64,000 nucleotides of DNA from Ichthyophis bannanicus (taxonomy: Eukaryota > Chordata > Amphibia > Gymnophiona > Ichthyophiidae): contig CM066033.1 of NCBI GenBank assembly GCA_033557465.1, positions 230,084,109 to 230,148,108 on the forward strand, written 5' to 3'. Made by a program: the position numbers and the translations under genes. Below the pieces are notes generated by a model. It was not told the origin of the DNA and did not search any database. It saw only the letters and a list, made by a program, of their open reading frames with translations. Numbering within the stretch: position 1 is the stretch's first letter; every line of letters starts with the position of its first letter. Of this stretch, positions 41,464 through 52,329 are shown piece after piece.

Positions 41464-43275
41464 CTAAACCTCAAAGAGATGGTGGAGGACTGCCTGACCG
41501 AAAGCACTGTCCCTGCGGGACTCCCTTTCCAGGCAGTAGTGAGCCGCAAAAGTCTGACTTGAAGACCAAGTAGCGGCCCGGCAGATGTCTGCCAACGGAA
41601 CAGAGCGGAGGTGAGCCACGGACGCAGCCTTCGCCCTGACCCGATGAGCCGTGATGCGACTTTCCAAGGAGAGGCCGGCCGCCCCGTAAGTCCAGGCGAT
41701 ACAGTCGGCCACCCAGGTGGACAGAGTGCGCTTAGAGACAGGCACACCCAACCGATTAGGATCAAAAGACACGAAAAGCTGAACCGCTTTTCTATGCTCC
41801 CACGTACGGTCAAGGTAGAAGGACAAGGCTCTTCTACAATCCAGGGTGTGCAGGACAGTCTCAGCTCGGCTGGCATGCGGCCTGGCGAAGAAGGTCGGAA
41901 GAACCACCTCTTGATTGATGTGAAAGTGGGAGACCACCTTTGGAAGGAACATAGGGTGGGTCCGCAGGACCACCCTATTCCTGTAGAACCTAGTGTACGG
42001 AGGCTCCGACACTAGGGCCTGCAGCTCACTTACGCGCCTCGCGGAAGTGAGGGCTACCAAGAAGAGAGTTTTCCAGGAGAGGTAACGAAGAGGGCAGGTA
42101 GCCATGGGTTCAAAAGGCAAGCAGGTAAGCCTTTGCAGAACCACGTTGAGGTCCCAGTCAGGAGCTGGAGGGTGCAACGGAGGTTTAAGCAGAAGGAGGC
42201 CTCTGAGGAAACGCGCCACCAAGGGGTGCGAAGAGAGAGGCTGGCCCTCTACCGGTGAATGATGTGCAGAGAGAGCACTGAGGTGGACTCTGACAGAATT
42301 GGATTTGAGACCTAGGTCGGAGAGGTGAAGCAAATATTGCAGTACCACCGATACCAGACAGGCGAAGGGGTCCTCAAATCGCTGAGAACACCAGACCGAG
42401 AAGCGACGCCATTTGAGGGCGTAAGACTTCCGGGTGGAAGGTCGCCGAGATGCTAGGACGACGGTTTCCACCTCCGGGGGTAGCAGCAGTGGGGCTAGGA
42501 CTACCCTTTCAGCAGCCAGGCCATCAGGTGCAGGGCCCTGAGGTTGGGGTGCAGAAGAGTACCCTGATCCTGGGTCAGGAGATCGGGCTGAAACCCCAGG
42601 GGAAGAGGGGTGTCCACCGCTAGCTGTAGAAGCAGAGGGAACCACGGTTGTCTCGGTCACCGGGGCGCTACCAGGATCACGGAGGCCCTGTCCTGGACAA
42701 CTTTGAACAAGGTCCGGGACACCAGTGGTGTGGGAGGGAAGGCATACAGCAGACCCGTGGACCACGGGATGAGGAAAGCATCCGGCGCCACTCGAAGAGG
42801 GTGAGGGTGCCGGGAGCAGAATCTGGGGAGCTGCCTGTTCAGGGGACTGGCAAAGAGATCCACAGTGGGAGAGCCCCACCGGCGGAAGATCTGCTGGACC
42901 ACCGCGGGGTTCAACTTCCATTCGTGCGGCAGCAGAATCCGGCTCAGTTTGTCTGCCAGGCAATTGTCCTGCCCTGGCAGGTAAACCGCTTTGAGGAGGA
43001 TGTCGTGACCGACAGCCCAAGAGCACAGCCTCCGGGCTTCCTGACATAGAAGGAGGGAGCCCGTGCCCCCTTGTTTGTTCACATAGAACATGGCAACCTG
43101 ATTGTCCATCTGCACCAGTACGGATTGACCGAACGTCAGGTGAGAGAAGGCCCCCAGAGCTAGGCGGATCGTCCGTAGCTCTAGAAAGTTTATCTGCTGG
43201 GCGGCCTCCCAAGGTGTCCAAAGGCCTTGAGTGCATGTCCCCCGATAATGCGCCCCCAGCCCAGGAGGGAGGCAT
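41464..43275 (-). CDS. DIRS tyrosine recombinase, intact, D7
   Basis: The frame is 603 codons; the recombinase domain is the last ~350, starting near 42520 (LAAERVVLAPLL, then SRRPSTRKSYALKWRRF). The core-binding part has LGLKSNSVRVHLSALSAHH. The catalytic part has ARRVSEL (first Arg, codon 42034-42036), HRVR (HxxR), and TWSSSQTFAAHYCLE with the tyrosine (codon 41536-41538). It is the only copy here with an uninterrupted domain and all these residues. The upstream 250 codons overlap pol in another frame and are Ser/Pro/Gly-rich, so the true start is unclear. Expected role: integration of the circular element DNA. Confidence 0.92.
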   Translation of the reverse strand: MPPSWAGGALSGDMHSRPLDTLGGRPADKLSRATDDPPSSGGLLSPDVRSIRTGADGQSGCHVLCEQTRGHGLPPSMSGSPEAVLLGCRSRHPPQSGLPARAGQLPGRQTEPDSAAARMEVEPRGGPADLPPVGLSHCGSLCQSPEQAAPQILLPAPSPSSSGAGCFPHPVVHGSAVCLPSHTTGVPDLVQSCPGQGLRDPGSAPVTETTVVPSASTASGGHPSSPGVSARSPDPGSGYSSAPQPQGPAPDGLAAERVVLAPLLLPPEVETVVLASRRPSTRKSYALKWRRFSVWCSQRFEDPFACLVSVVLQYLLHLSDLGLKSNSVRVHLSALSAHHSPVEGQPLSSHPLVARFLRGLLLLKPPLHPPAPDWDLNVVLQRLTCLPFEPMATCPLRYLSWKTLFLVALTSARRVSELQALVSEPPYTRFYRNRVVLRTHPMFLPKVVSHFHINQEVVLPTFFARPHASRAETVLHTLDCRRALSFYLDRTWEHRKAVQLFVSFDPNRLGVPVSKRTLSTWVADCIAWTYGAAGLSLESRITAHRVRAKAASVAHLRSVPLADICRAATWSSSQTFAAHYCLERESRRDSAFGQAVLHHLFEV

Positions 43276-44723
43276 CTGTCGTGAGCACCCGGGACGGTGG
43301 GGGCGACTGAAAGGACATGCCGAGCACTAGGTTGGGCAGGTGAAGCCACCATTGCAGGGAGGAGACCAGATGGTCGGAAATCTGTATCAGGTCCGACAGT
43401 CTCCCTGTGGACTGATGCCACTGAGTGCGAAGGCTCCACTGAGCAGGTCTCATATGTAGATGGGCATTCGGAGTGACATGGACCGTGGAGGCCATGTGTC
43501 CGAGCAGTTGCAGGAACTGTCTGGCAGGGGCCCGCGACTCGCTGTTGAACCTGCCGGCTAGAGCCATAAGCCTGTTGGCCCGTTCCAGAGGCAAGAAGGC
43601 ACGAGCCTGTCGAGTATCCAGCTGTGCCCCTATGAACTCGAGGTCCTGAGAGGGAAGCAAAGCGGACTTCTCGAAGTTTATGACGAAGCCCAAGTGCTGA
43701 AGCAGAGCCACCGTACGCTGGGTGGCCTGGGCGACCTCTGGAGCAGACGATGCTCGGATGAGCCAGTCATCCAGGTATGGGAAGACGAAGAGGCCTTGAA
43801 GCATTAGGAAGGCTGCCACCACTGCCAGGCACTTCGTGAACACCCTGGGAGCGGAGGATAGGCCAAAGGGCAGTACTCGGTACTGATAATGGTTCCCTGC
43901 CACCACAAACCTTATGTATTGTCGGTGGTCTGGGTGAATAAGGATGTGGGTATAAGCATCCTTTAGATCCAAGGAGCATAGCCAATCTCCCTGCTGGAGG
44001 TAGGGCAGTAGGGTTCCAAGGGTAAGCATCTTGAACTTTTCCCACTGCAGGAACTTGTTGAGGTTGCGTAAGTCCAGAATGGGTCTGAGGCCTCCTGTTC
44101 TCTTTGGCACCAGGAAGTACCTCGAGTAGAAACCGTGACCGCACAGATGCTGGGGCACTGGCTCCACCGCCCGCTCCTGAAGCAGACTTTGCAGCTCCTG
44201 AAGGAGAACGTCCTTGTGCAGCGGGGGTCTGGGAGGCTCCCCCGGGAAGTAGGGGGGGGCACCTGGTGAAAATGTAGGAGGTAGCCTTTTGAACCACCCG
44301 CAACACCCAGGCATCGGATGTTACGGCTGACCACCTGTGAGCAAAGTGGGTCAGCCGGCCCCCCATGCTGAGCGAGGGCCCATGGGGGGGAGAGGCTTTG
44401 CTGGCATAGTCAAAAACCCCCACCCTGCTGGGCCGGGGCCTGCGTGGTGGGCTTGGGGGCTTTCTTCCTCCGGGACCCGTTACCCTGCCCCTTAGGCTGC
44501 TGCCCCTGATGAGGGGTTGTCGAGGCCTGATAGTGTGGGTGGTCCTGCTTATAAGCGAACACCCTCCTCGGGTAAAAGGGCTTTTTTCCCGAGCCCTTCT
44601 TCCTCTGAGAAGGAGCAGAGGTTTTCCTGGAAAGGCGAGTCCTGGTGAGAGTCTCTGACTCGAGCTCCACCGCCTTGTCGGCCATGGGCTTGCCGAAGAG
44701 GTTTTCCCCTCTGCAAGGGACAT
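42530..44723 (-). pseudogene. DIRS pol, D7
   Basis: Reverse transcriptase motifs are in the frame 43190-44314 (RNLNKFLQWEKFKML, SLDLKDAYTHILIHP, PFGLSSAP, PYLDDWLI). RNase H and methyltransferase-like motifs are in 42657-43439 (INFLELRTIR, VQMDNQVAMFYVNKQGG, CLADKLSR, YAFPPTPL). Lesions relative to D2 are a one-base loss near 44295, a C-run change near 44260, a one-base loss near 43250, and TGG to TGA at about 42657. The N-terminal overlap with gag (KSPFTRGG) is in the +1 frame as in D2. Confidence 0.9.
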
Positions 44724-46329
44724 CGACCAACTTGTCCTGCACCCACGGCTCGAGGTCGGAGGACTGAAGCCAAGCTTGGCGGCAAGCCCCGATGCCGGCT
44801 CCGGCTACTCGAGCTGATGCTTCGAAGCCATCATAGGCCGCTCGAGAAATGAACTTCGAACACTCTCGAATCCCTGTGGACAGGGCTTGGAACCGCTGCA
44901 AGGGTTCCTCGGAGAGACCGGCGGAAAAACCCGCCATTTCTTTCGCCAGGTCGCGGAGATACATACCCATATACAACTGATATGTCAGGACCTGACAAGC
45001 AAGCATAGAGCCCTGGAAGCACTTCCTACCGAGGGCATCCAGATTCCGGGCCTCCTTACCCGGAGGCACCGAGGAGTGCATCTTTTGACTTTTAAGTCGA
45101 CGCATGGCCGATTCCACCACCATGGAGTGGTGCGGTAGTTGCGCCTTCTGGAACCCGGGGCTCTTGCGGACTCGATACATGGAATCGACCCGCTTGCTCA
45201 ACACCGGCATTGAGGCCGGGCTTTCCCACATGCGGAAGAGAAGCCGCTCCAGCATCGGGGGAACCGGTACAGTAAAGGCCTCCCTCGGGGGGGAGTCATA
45301 CTGAAGGGCCTCGAGCTCTTCGGCTCGGGGTTCCTCTTCCGGATCCGCGGGAAAAGCCAAGGCCTTGGCCATATCCCTCACGAAATCAGAGAACCGGGTA
45401 TCCTCCGGGGGGGACCGCCTCCGAGGCTCCGACTCGGGCGAGTCGGAGGGGACGCACCGGGTCTGAAAGGAACCTGGTGACTCGTCCTCCTCCGTGTCCC
45501 AGCCCAACTCCTCCAAGGAGGAGTCGAGCGGCTCCGTGCGCGCGGGGCCCGGAGACCTCCTCCCCGACGCCGAGGCCGGCGTCGAGGACCTCGGTCCCGA
45601 ACGGGAAGCCGAGGGAGACCTAGGTCGAGGATCGACTCGAGCTCGTATGGACTCGAGGATCGACTCGGCCTCCGGGGTCGACTTGGGCGTCGACGTCCCG
45701 GTGGTCGGGGCAGATGCACCGGCGAGGCCGGTGATCAATGCCTGCTGCTGGTCCATGAAGGCAGAGATACTGTGCTCCAAGGTCGTCAGTCTGAAACCAA
45801 GCTCAGAAGACCCAGCATCCGCCGACTCGGGCCCCGACGGCATCGGGCCCGACGTCGGATCATCCGTGGGGGAGTCCAGGAGGACTATATCACTCACGTG
45901 TCCAGGAGTCTCCACTTCGAGACGAGGAAGCTTCGAAGGCCTCTCCCCCTCTGAGGGCCCGGGGAGTCGGGCCGGGCTGAGCGACCTGGCCCTCGAGGAA
46001 CCAAGATTGCCGTCCGGCTCCACCCTCGCGGGCCTCTTCTCCCGCCGGTGTTCCCGGCTGGGGGAGCCCCGTTCAGAAGAACTCCGACGATGGTCTGAGC
46101 CGGAGCCACGAGACGTCAAGGCCTCTGACGAGGTCCGCGCGGAGTCAGAGAAGATAAGATCCCTTTGCGACTGTTGACTCCTCAGGGCCTTCGAGGACAT
46201 CCTGCTGCACGGGCCACAACTCATAGTGTCATGCTCGGCCCCTAGGCAGCGGAGGCAGCAGTCATGCGTGTCAGTAAGAGACATGAGTCTGACACAACGA
46301 TCACACTTTTTAAACCCGCTGGCAGCCAT
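44410..46329 (-). CDS. DIRS gag, intact, D7
   Basis: A 639-residue protein starting MAASGFKKC. The N-terminal cysteine/histidine cluster (CDRC, H, CCLRC, H, CGPC) suggests a zinc-binding fold. A long Ser/Pro/Arg-rich middle follows, then an acidic stretch (EELGWDTEEDESPG), the conserved core (FSDFVRDMAKALAFPADPEEE, SMVVESAM, YMGMYLRDLAKEM, AAYDGFEASARVAGAGI) and a basic, Gln-rich tail. The start is chosen at the MAASG residue shared by all copies. The ATG 44 codons upstream is not conserved. Near the end of the gene GGGAAAA precedes the point where pol opens in the +1 frame. This is the only undamaged separate gag here. Confidence 0.92.
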   Translation of the reverse strand: MAASGFKKCDRCVRLMSLTDTHDCCLRCLGAEHDTMSCGPCSRMSSKALRSQQSQRDLIFSDSARTSSEALTSRGSGSDHRRSSSERGSPSREHRREKRPARVEPDGNLGSSRARSLSPARLPGPSEGERPSKLPRLEVETPGHVSDIVLLDSPTDDPTSGPMPSGPESADAGSSELGFRLTTLEHSISAFMDQQQALITGLAGASAPTTGTSTPKSTPEAESILESIRARVDPRPRSPSASRSGPRSSTPASASGRRSPGPARTEPLDSSLEELGWDTEEDESPGSFQTRCVPSDSPESEPRRRSPPEDTRFSDFVRDMAKALAFPADPEEEPRAEELEALQYDSPPREAFTVPVPPMLERLLFRMWESPASMPVLSKRVDSMYRVRKSPGFQKAQLPHHSMVVESAMRRLKSQKMHSSVPPGKEARNLDALGRKCFQGSMLACQVLTYQLYMGMYLRDLAKEMAGFSAGLSEEPLQRFQALSTGIRECSKFISRAAYDGFEASARVAGAGIGACRQAWLQSSDLEPWVQDKLVDVPCRGENLFGKPMADKAVELESETLTRTRLSRKTSAPSQRKKGSGKKPFYPRRVFAYKQDHPHYQASTTPHQGQQPKGQGNGSRRKKAPKPTTQAPAQQGGGF

Positions 46330-46565
46330 CGGGGGAAAAAGGACCCCTGCAAGGTCGAAAGACCGCGCTGCCAGGGAAGAAGGAAAAAGTGGCGGGGACG
46401 CCAGTTGGAATAAAATAAAAAACGTGAACGGGCTCAAAAGCCCGGCGGGAAGAGGACACACGAACTGAGAAAAAAAATTTTTTTTTACGAGAAATCAAAC
46501 TAAAGAAATCAACTTTTTCAGCAGCGGTAACAAACTACGTCTGTAGGGCTCCGCGGAAAAAAGAC

Positions 46566-46725
46566 GACTGAGCAAGATGTCATCCCTGGGCGGGAAAGGG
46601 ACCGCGCATGCGCGCTGCAATTCCCAAAGGCTTTCTGCGAAAGCTGGGGAAAATTGCTCTGCGAGGGCTCCGTCGGCGCCGACGTCACCCATAAGTGAGG
46701 ACTGACTTCCTGCTTGGTCCTGGAG
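46566..46725. repeat. D7 5' terminal inverted repeat
   Basis: The inverse of 41010-41167, ending TCCTGGAG plus AA. Confidence 0.9.
46604..46688 (-). promoter_or_regulatory. Candidate DIRS promoter motifs, D7
   Basis: GCGCATGCGC (46604-46613) and GACGTCAC (46681-46688) have the same layout upstream of gag as in D2 and D6. Conservation in three young copies supports a role, but this is inference. Confidence 0.45.
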
Positions 46726-47048
46726 AATCAATCTACCTTTACCTGTTCTACTCCATTCATTCACTTATAGACCTCTATCATATCTCCCCTTGGCTGTCTC
46801 TTTTCAAGGTTGAAGAGCTCTAACCTTTTAAGCCTTTCCTCATAGGGGTAACCTTCCATCCCCTTTACCATTGTGATAGCTCTTCTCTGTACATTTTCTA
46901 ATTCCGCTATATCCTTTTTAAGATATGGTGACCAGAACTCCACACAATATTCAAGGTGTGGTTGCACTAGAGAATAATACAGAAGCATTATAATATCCTT
47001 TGTTTTATTCTCCATTCCTTTTCCTTTTCATTCCTAGCATTCTATTTA
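46726..47048 (-). mobile_element. CR1 LINE fragment, right half (host of D7)
   Basis: It continues the CR1 of 40605-40980 in the minus direction: [51 protein letters not shown] residues. It is 5'-truncated near 47045, where another CR1 copy starts. Confidence 0.88.
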
Positions 47049-47216
47049 CATAAGAACATAAGATATGCCATACTGGGTCAGACTAAGGTCCATCAAGCCC
47101 AGTATCTTGTTTCCAACAGTGGCCAATCCAGGTCACAAGTACCTAGCAGTTTCCCCAAAAGACACAGGTTCCACAATGCTTGTACTGGGTCAAGCATTGA
47201 TATCCTGGGTCCCTTC

Positions 47217-49648
47217 TTAATAATGGTTTATGGACCTTTCCTCCAGGAACTTGTCCAAACCTTTTTTAAACCCAGCTACACTAACAGCCTTTACTACATC
47301 CTCCGGTAACAAATTCCAGAGTTTGATTACACGTTGAGTGAAAAAATATTTTCTTTTATTAGTCTTAAATAGTTTACCCTGTAGCTTCATTGCATGTCCC
47401 CTAGTCTTTCTATATTCTGATAAGGTAAACAATCGATCTACGTTTACCCGTTCCACTCCGTTCATTAATTTAGAGACTTCTATCATATCTCCCCTCAGCT
47501 GTCTCTTTTCCAGGTTAAAGAGCCCTAACCTTTTTAGCCTTTCTTCATAGGAGTATCCTTCCATCCCCTTTACCATTTTGGTGGCTCTTCTCTGAACCTT
47601 TTCTAAAATCGCTATATCCTTTTTAAGATACGGTGACCAGAATTGCACACAATATTCAAAGTGCGGTCTCACCATGGAACGATATAGAGGCATTATAATA
47701 TCTTTTGTTTTATTTTCCATTCCTTTCCTTATCATACCTAGCATTCTATTTGCTCTCTTGGCCGCCGCTGCACACTGGGCCAAGGGTTTTAACATGGTAT
47801 CCACAATGACGCCTAAATCTTTTTCCTGAGTGGTGGTTCCTAATGTGGAACCTTGCATCGTGTAACCATAGTTTGGGTTGTTCTTCCCTAGGTGCATAAC
47901 CTTGCACTTGTCCACATTAAATTTCATCTGCCATATTGATGCCCAGTCTTCTAATTTATCAAGATCCTCTTGCAATTTTCCACAATCCTCTTGGGTTTTA
48001 ACAACTTTAAATAGTTTTGTGTCATCTGCAAATTTGATAACCTCACTCGTTATTCCACTTTCCAGGTCATTTATGAATATGTTAAAAAGCAGCTGACCCA
48101 GCACAGATCCCTGGGGTACTCTACTAGTCACCTTTTTCCATTGAGAAAATTTGCCATTTAATCCTACCCTCTGCTTTCTATCTTTTAACCAGCTCCTGAT
48201 CCACAATACTACACTGCCTCCAATCCCATGACTTTTTAATTTCGCCAAGAATATCATGGGGGACCTTTTCAAAGGCTTTCTGAAAATCCAGATACACTAC
48301 ATCAACTGGCTCACTTTTGTTTATCTGTTTATTCACACCTTCAAAAAAATATAACAGATTGGTAAGACTGGACCTTCTTTGGCTAAATCCATGTTGGCTT
48401 TCTCCCTGACCCAGGAGCTTAGGCATCTGTTTACGATCCTTATATGTCCTGTAAGAATGTCCATAATCTATATATAGTTCTCCCGGTTCTTCCAAGTTTA
48501 CTACCCCTGTTCAACGTAAACTCAATGTGACCTGCTGCATTGTAGTATGTTTTGTTCAACTGTAAACCGCACTGATTATAATAGCGCGGTATATAAGAGA
48601 TATAAATAAATAAATAAATAATTAAACCATGACTATCTCCTTGTTCAGTAATTTAGTTTTTATAATGATTTCCACCATTTTGCCCAGTACTGACATCATG
48701 CTCACCAGTCTGTAATTTCCCGAATCACCTCTGGAACCTTTTTTAAAAATTGGCGTTATATTGGCTATTCGTCAATCTTCAGGTACTACAACTGATTTTA
48801 ATGATAGTTCACAGACTACTAATAGTAGGTCTGAAATCTCATATTTCAGTTCTTTCAACACCCTTAGTTGTATACCATCCAGTCCAGGTGATTTGCTACT
48901 CTTCAGTTTATCAAATAGTTGTAATACATCTTCCCAGTTTCTTGGTATTTCTTTAAATTCTTCTGATGCATCATTTTTAAATACCATTTCAGGCTTGGGT
49001 AACATCCCCACATCTTCTTCAGTAAAAACCGAGCAAAGAATTCAATCAGTCTCTCCGCTATGGCCTTATCCCCTCTTAGTGCCCCTTTTACTTCCTTATC
49101 TAATGGTCCAACTGATTCTCACGGATTTTTTTTGCTACAAATATATTTGAAAACATTTTTACTATGCATTTTTGTTTCCACAGCAAGCTTTTTTTTTTTC
49201 AAATTCTTGCTTTGCCTGCCTTATCAATGTCTTGCATCTAACTTGCCAGTGCTTATGTTGTTTCTAGTTTTTGTCATGTGGCTCCTTTTTTCCATTTCTT
49301 GAAAGATGCTTTTTTGGCTACAACAGTTTCTCTGGCATCACTTTTAAACCATGCTGTCAGTTTTTTGGCCTTCCTTCCACTTTTCTTAAAGTGTGGAATA
49401 CAGCTGGTCTGGGCTTCCAAGATAGTATTTTTAAACAGTGCCAATGCTTGATGTAAATCTTTAACCTTTGCAGTTTCTCCTTTTAGTTTTTTCTTAACTA
49501 TTTTTGTCATTTTATCATAGTCTCCCTTTTGAAAGTTAAAAGGTAGTACTATAGATTTCCTTGCCATCCTTCCTCCATTTATTAAATCAAATGTTATCAT
49601 GCTATGATCACTACTGCCAAATGGCTCCAACACCCTTATCTCTTGCAC
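47217..49648 (-). pseudogene. CR1 ORF2 reverse transcriptase, partial
   Basis: The frame 47217-48272 carries the C-terminal two thirds: [30 protein letters not shown] (catalytic aspartates present), KWQ-like and KVMHLGKNN, then the conserved C-terminal region to [11 protein letters not shown] at its natural stop. Upstream pieces (48178-48495, 48772-49011, 49274-49648) hold [45 protein letters not shown] and the endonuclease end. They are broken by frameshifts, an insert and a stop. Confidence 0.9.
48483..48628 (+). mobile_element. Short retroposon with (AAAT)n tail in CR1
   Basis: An insert that breaks the CR1 reverse transcriptase. It ends GTAAACCGCACTGATTATAA, GCGCGGTATATAAGAGAT and a run of AAAT units. 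The GTAAACCGC...TATAA tail resembles that of the SINE at 37903, so it may be a 3' fragment of a related SINE or of its partner LINE. Confidence 0.6.
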
Positions 49649-49856
49649 CAGCTTTGATGAGCAGGGACAGCATAGTTACTCACCTGTAACAGGTGATCTC
49701 CGGGAACAGCAGGAATTTAGGCTTCACATATGGGTGACGTCAGTACTGATGGAGCCTGTGTCGCTGCCTTCCCACCTTCCCAGCTCTCTCTCCTCAGTTG
49801 AGTTTGTAGCTGAGAGAAAAGAAAACCTATAACTCCTAGGGGAGGAGGGTGGGTTG

Positions 49857-49955
49857 TGATGACTAAATTCCTGCTGTTCCCGAAGATCACCTGTTACAGG
49901 TAACTATGCTATCTCCAGGGAACAAGCAGGAATGTAGTCTTCACATGTGGGACTC
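49857..49955. repeat. Internal complementary region of D8
   Basis: The inverse of the left end is followed by the inverse of the right end (joint GGTAACTATGCTATCTCCAGG), with a short deletion in the GAGTAA part. Confidence 0.8.
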
Positions 49956-50548
49956 CCTAGCTCCCAGATACCAGAGGGAATGACCTCAGAACTGGTAGGT
50001 TTGCCTCAGGACAGAGTTGAAGAGGTCATGAACCCTTCATGGATGTCTGGTATCATTAGGTTCTGGGACAGAGGGTAGGAGTTGCCCTTAAGTCTGAAAG
50101 AGGTGCTAGAGCACAGTCTGACCAAACATGACATCCCGGCGGGAGTTCTTGTCCAGATAGTAGTGAGCAGGAAAGGTATGTACTGAAGACCAAGTTGCTG
50201 CTTTGCAGATTTCATCATTGGCTACAGAGCATAGATTTGCAATCGAGGTAGCCATGGCACAAAGATTATGGGCAGTGACATGACCGTCAAGGGATAGTCC
50301 TGCTTTATCATAAGCAAATGAGATGCAATCTGCTATCCATATGGAAAGAGTATGTTTGGCTACTGGCAACCCTAAGTGACTAGGATCAAAGGAGATGAAT
50401 AACTGAGACGTCTTATAGTGCTCAGCTGTCCTTTGAAGATAGAATGCCAAGACATGTTTGCAGTCAAGGGTATGGAGGGTTGCCTCTGCCCTAGATGAAT
50501 GTGGTCTAGAAAAATAGACAGGAAGGTACACTGACTGATTCAAACAAC

Positions 50549-50985
50549 CGGCAGGATTTGTGAGAAGAGTGGCAGAGATGTGTTTGATGCATAGATTGAC
50601 GGAGATGTGACAGGGGATAGGGGGAAAAGCTGAGGAACAATGGAAGAGTGTGCGTAAGTGGTTGGAAAAATGGAAGGATGAGAGAGTGGGAGCGATAGAG
50701 AAAAAGGCGAGAGGGACTTTAAATAAAAATTAACAGGTAGGCCTTATGGTGATTGGGTGAAAGGGGAGAGGATAATAATTCAGGAATGAATGAGCGGGGA
50801 ATAAACGTATAGATGAGTGGAAGATGAGCAGGGGAGGAAGGGGAGGTGGGAAAGGGGATGATATAAAGAAAATTGATTATATAAATGTTAACATGTGTGT
50901 AAATGTTAAGTGAAGATTGTAGTGATGTGTAATTGATTTCTGTAATACTTAATAATATGGTCAAATGGAAAAAAAATGAAAAGGA
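50549..50985 (+). mobile_element. Unclassified A-tailed retroinsert in D8
   Basis: About 440 bp, purine-rich at first and AT-rich later, ending in AAAAAAAATG next to the resumed recombinase sequence (GAAAAGGAGAC). It separates recombinase codons that are contiguous in D2 (the NQEVVLP and SPFHI region). The A-run end suggests plus-strand retroposition. I cannot name the family. Confidence 0.55.
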
Positions 50986-51057
50986 GACATTACCTTTGGC
51001 ATGAGATGGGGGTGAGTCCTTAGGACAACCTTGTCATGGAACCATATGTAAGGTGGG

Positions 51058-51866
51058 TCTCCATCAGGACCACTTCCGCACAGTGTGCCAAGCACTCATT
51101 ACACCACTCCTTGATTATGGAAACTCACTATATCAAGGCCTTCCTCAGCAGACACTCCACCCACTACAGATGGTACAAAACACCACAGCACGCATCATTA
51201 CAGACACACCAAGGACCGAGCACAACACTCCCGTCCTACAACAACTGCACTGGCTCCCAATGGTGGCAAGAGCTAAATAAAAAACACTCATGATTATCTT
51301 CAAAGTCATTCACCACCTCTCAGCAGACATACTCCAAAACTTTATAACAAGGGATATCAGCAACAAACCAAGAAGAACCAATAACAACATGATCGGCACA
51401 CCTGCAAGCTATCACAAAACCAAACAAACAACTTCAAAAAGAGCACCATCACTACTGGCATCCACACTATGGAACTCCCTCCCAACAAGCCTTAGGGCAT
51501 TAGATGACCTCACAGACTTCCGCAAAGACCTCAAAACATTTTTATTTATAGAAACATATGAGCATCTAGGCAACACCCCATACCCAAACTGAAATACTAC
51601 TCCCGCCGTCAACCAAGCATGCACCCATCCTACCCACACACACAAGTCTAATGCTGATAAGTAACTGTAACATCCAAATGTTTACCCGTACCCTCATGTT
51701 AAATTTTACCTTCAAATGTACTGTCTAAATGCTAATAAATAACTGTACTGTCTAAATGTTTACATGTACCCTAATGTTAAATGTAACCCTCCAATTGTGA
51801 TGTGACCACCTTGATTGAAGGATAAGGTGGCATACAAATATGTCTAAATAAATAAATAAATAAAGC
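51058..51866 (+). mobile_element. L2-like LINE 3' fragment in D8
   Basis: The plus strand encodes ALITPLLDYGNSLYQGLPQ, LHPLQMVQNTTARIIT, HNTPVLQQLHWLPMVAR, then (after one stop) IIFKVIHHLS and APSLLASTLWNSLPTSLRAL. These are classic C-terminal motifs of L2-group LINEs. The 3' end is GACCACCTTGATTGAAGGAT, AAGGTGGCATACAAATATG and a run of AAAT units. It is 5'-truncated. Confidence 0.88.
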
Positions 51867-52329
51867 TTGAAGCTCACTAATGCGTCTAGCTGAAGTGAGT
51901 GTGATAAGGAACATGATGTTCCATGTTAGAAACTTTAATTAGGCAGTGGCTAAGGATTCAAAGGGTGGCTTGAGAAGTTGCCCCTGAACAACATTGAGAT
52001 CCCAGGCCACTGGTGGTGGTCTGATGGGAGGTTTGGTGAGCAAGAGTCCTCTCATGAAGTGCACCACAAGCAGTTGTGAAGAAATTGGTTGTCCATCCAG
52101 GGGATGACGACAGGCTGGAATTGCACTGAGGTAAACTCTTAACGAGTTGGTCTTGAGATCAGATGAAGATAAATGGAGGAGATACTGGCAGAGCGTCTCC
52201 ACTGGAGCTGAGAAGGGATTAAGGTCCTTCTGGGAACACCAGAGAGAAATTCTGTGCCACTTAAAAGCATAAGAATGTCTGGTGGATGGTTTTCTAGAGA
52301 CTAAAAGGATCTCTTTTACTTCCTGAGTA

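Larger units (their letters stand above)
40981..46725 (-). mobile_element. DIRS copy D7, near full length
   Basis: A 5.75 kb element of the D2/D6 family, somewhat diverged from both. Both ends, the internal complementary region and CpG palindromes are intact. gag and tyrosine recombinase are open; pol has several lesions. It is inserted within a CR1 3' region, and the CR1 sequence is continuous across the joint through a single AA. Confidence 0.95.
47049..49653 (-). mobile_element. CR1 LINE, 5'-truncated
   Basis: The 3' end is at 47049 (ATAAGAACATAAGATATGCC, the same family as the 20314-25382 copy). The body continues to the end of the endonuclease (LVQEIRVLEPFGSSDHSMITF near 49600-49648), where it stops near D8. 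A short AAAT-tailed insert lies at 48483-48628. Confidence 0.9.

Noticed and set aside
49653..49668. Target duplication of D8
   Set aside because: The 16 bases between the CR1 end and D8 are not found to the right of D8; DIRS elements do not make such duplications.
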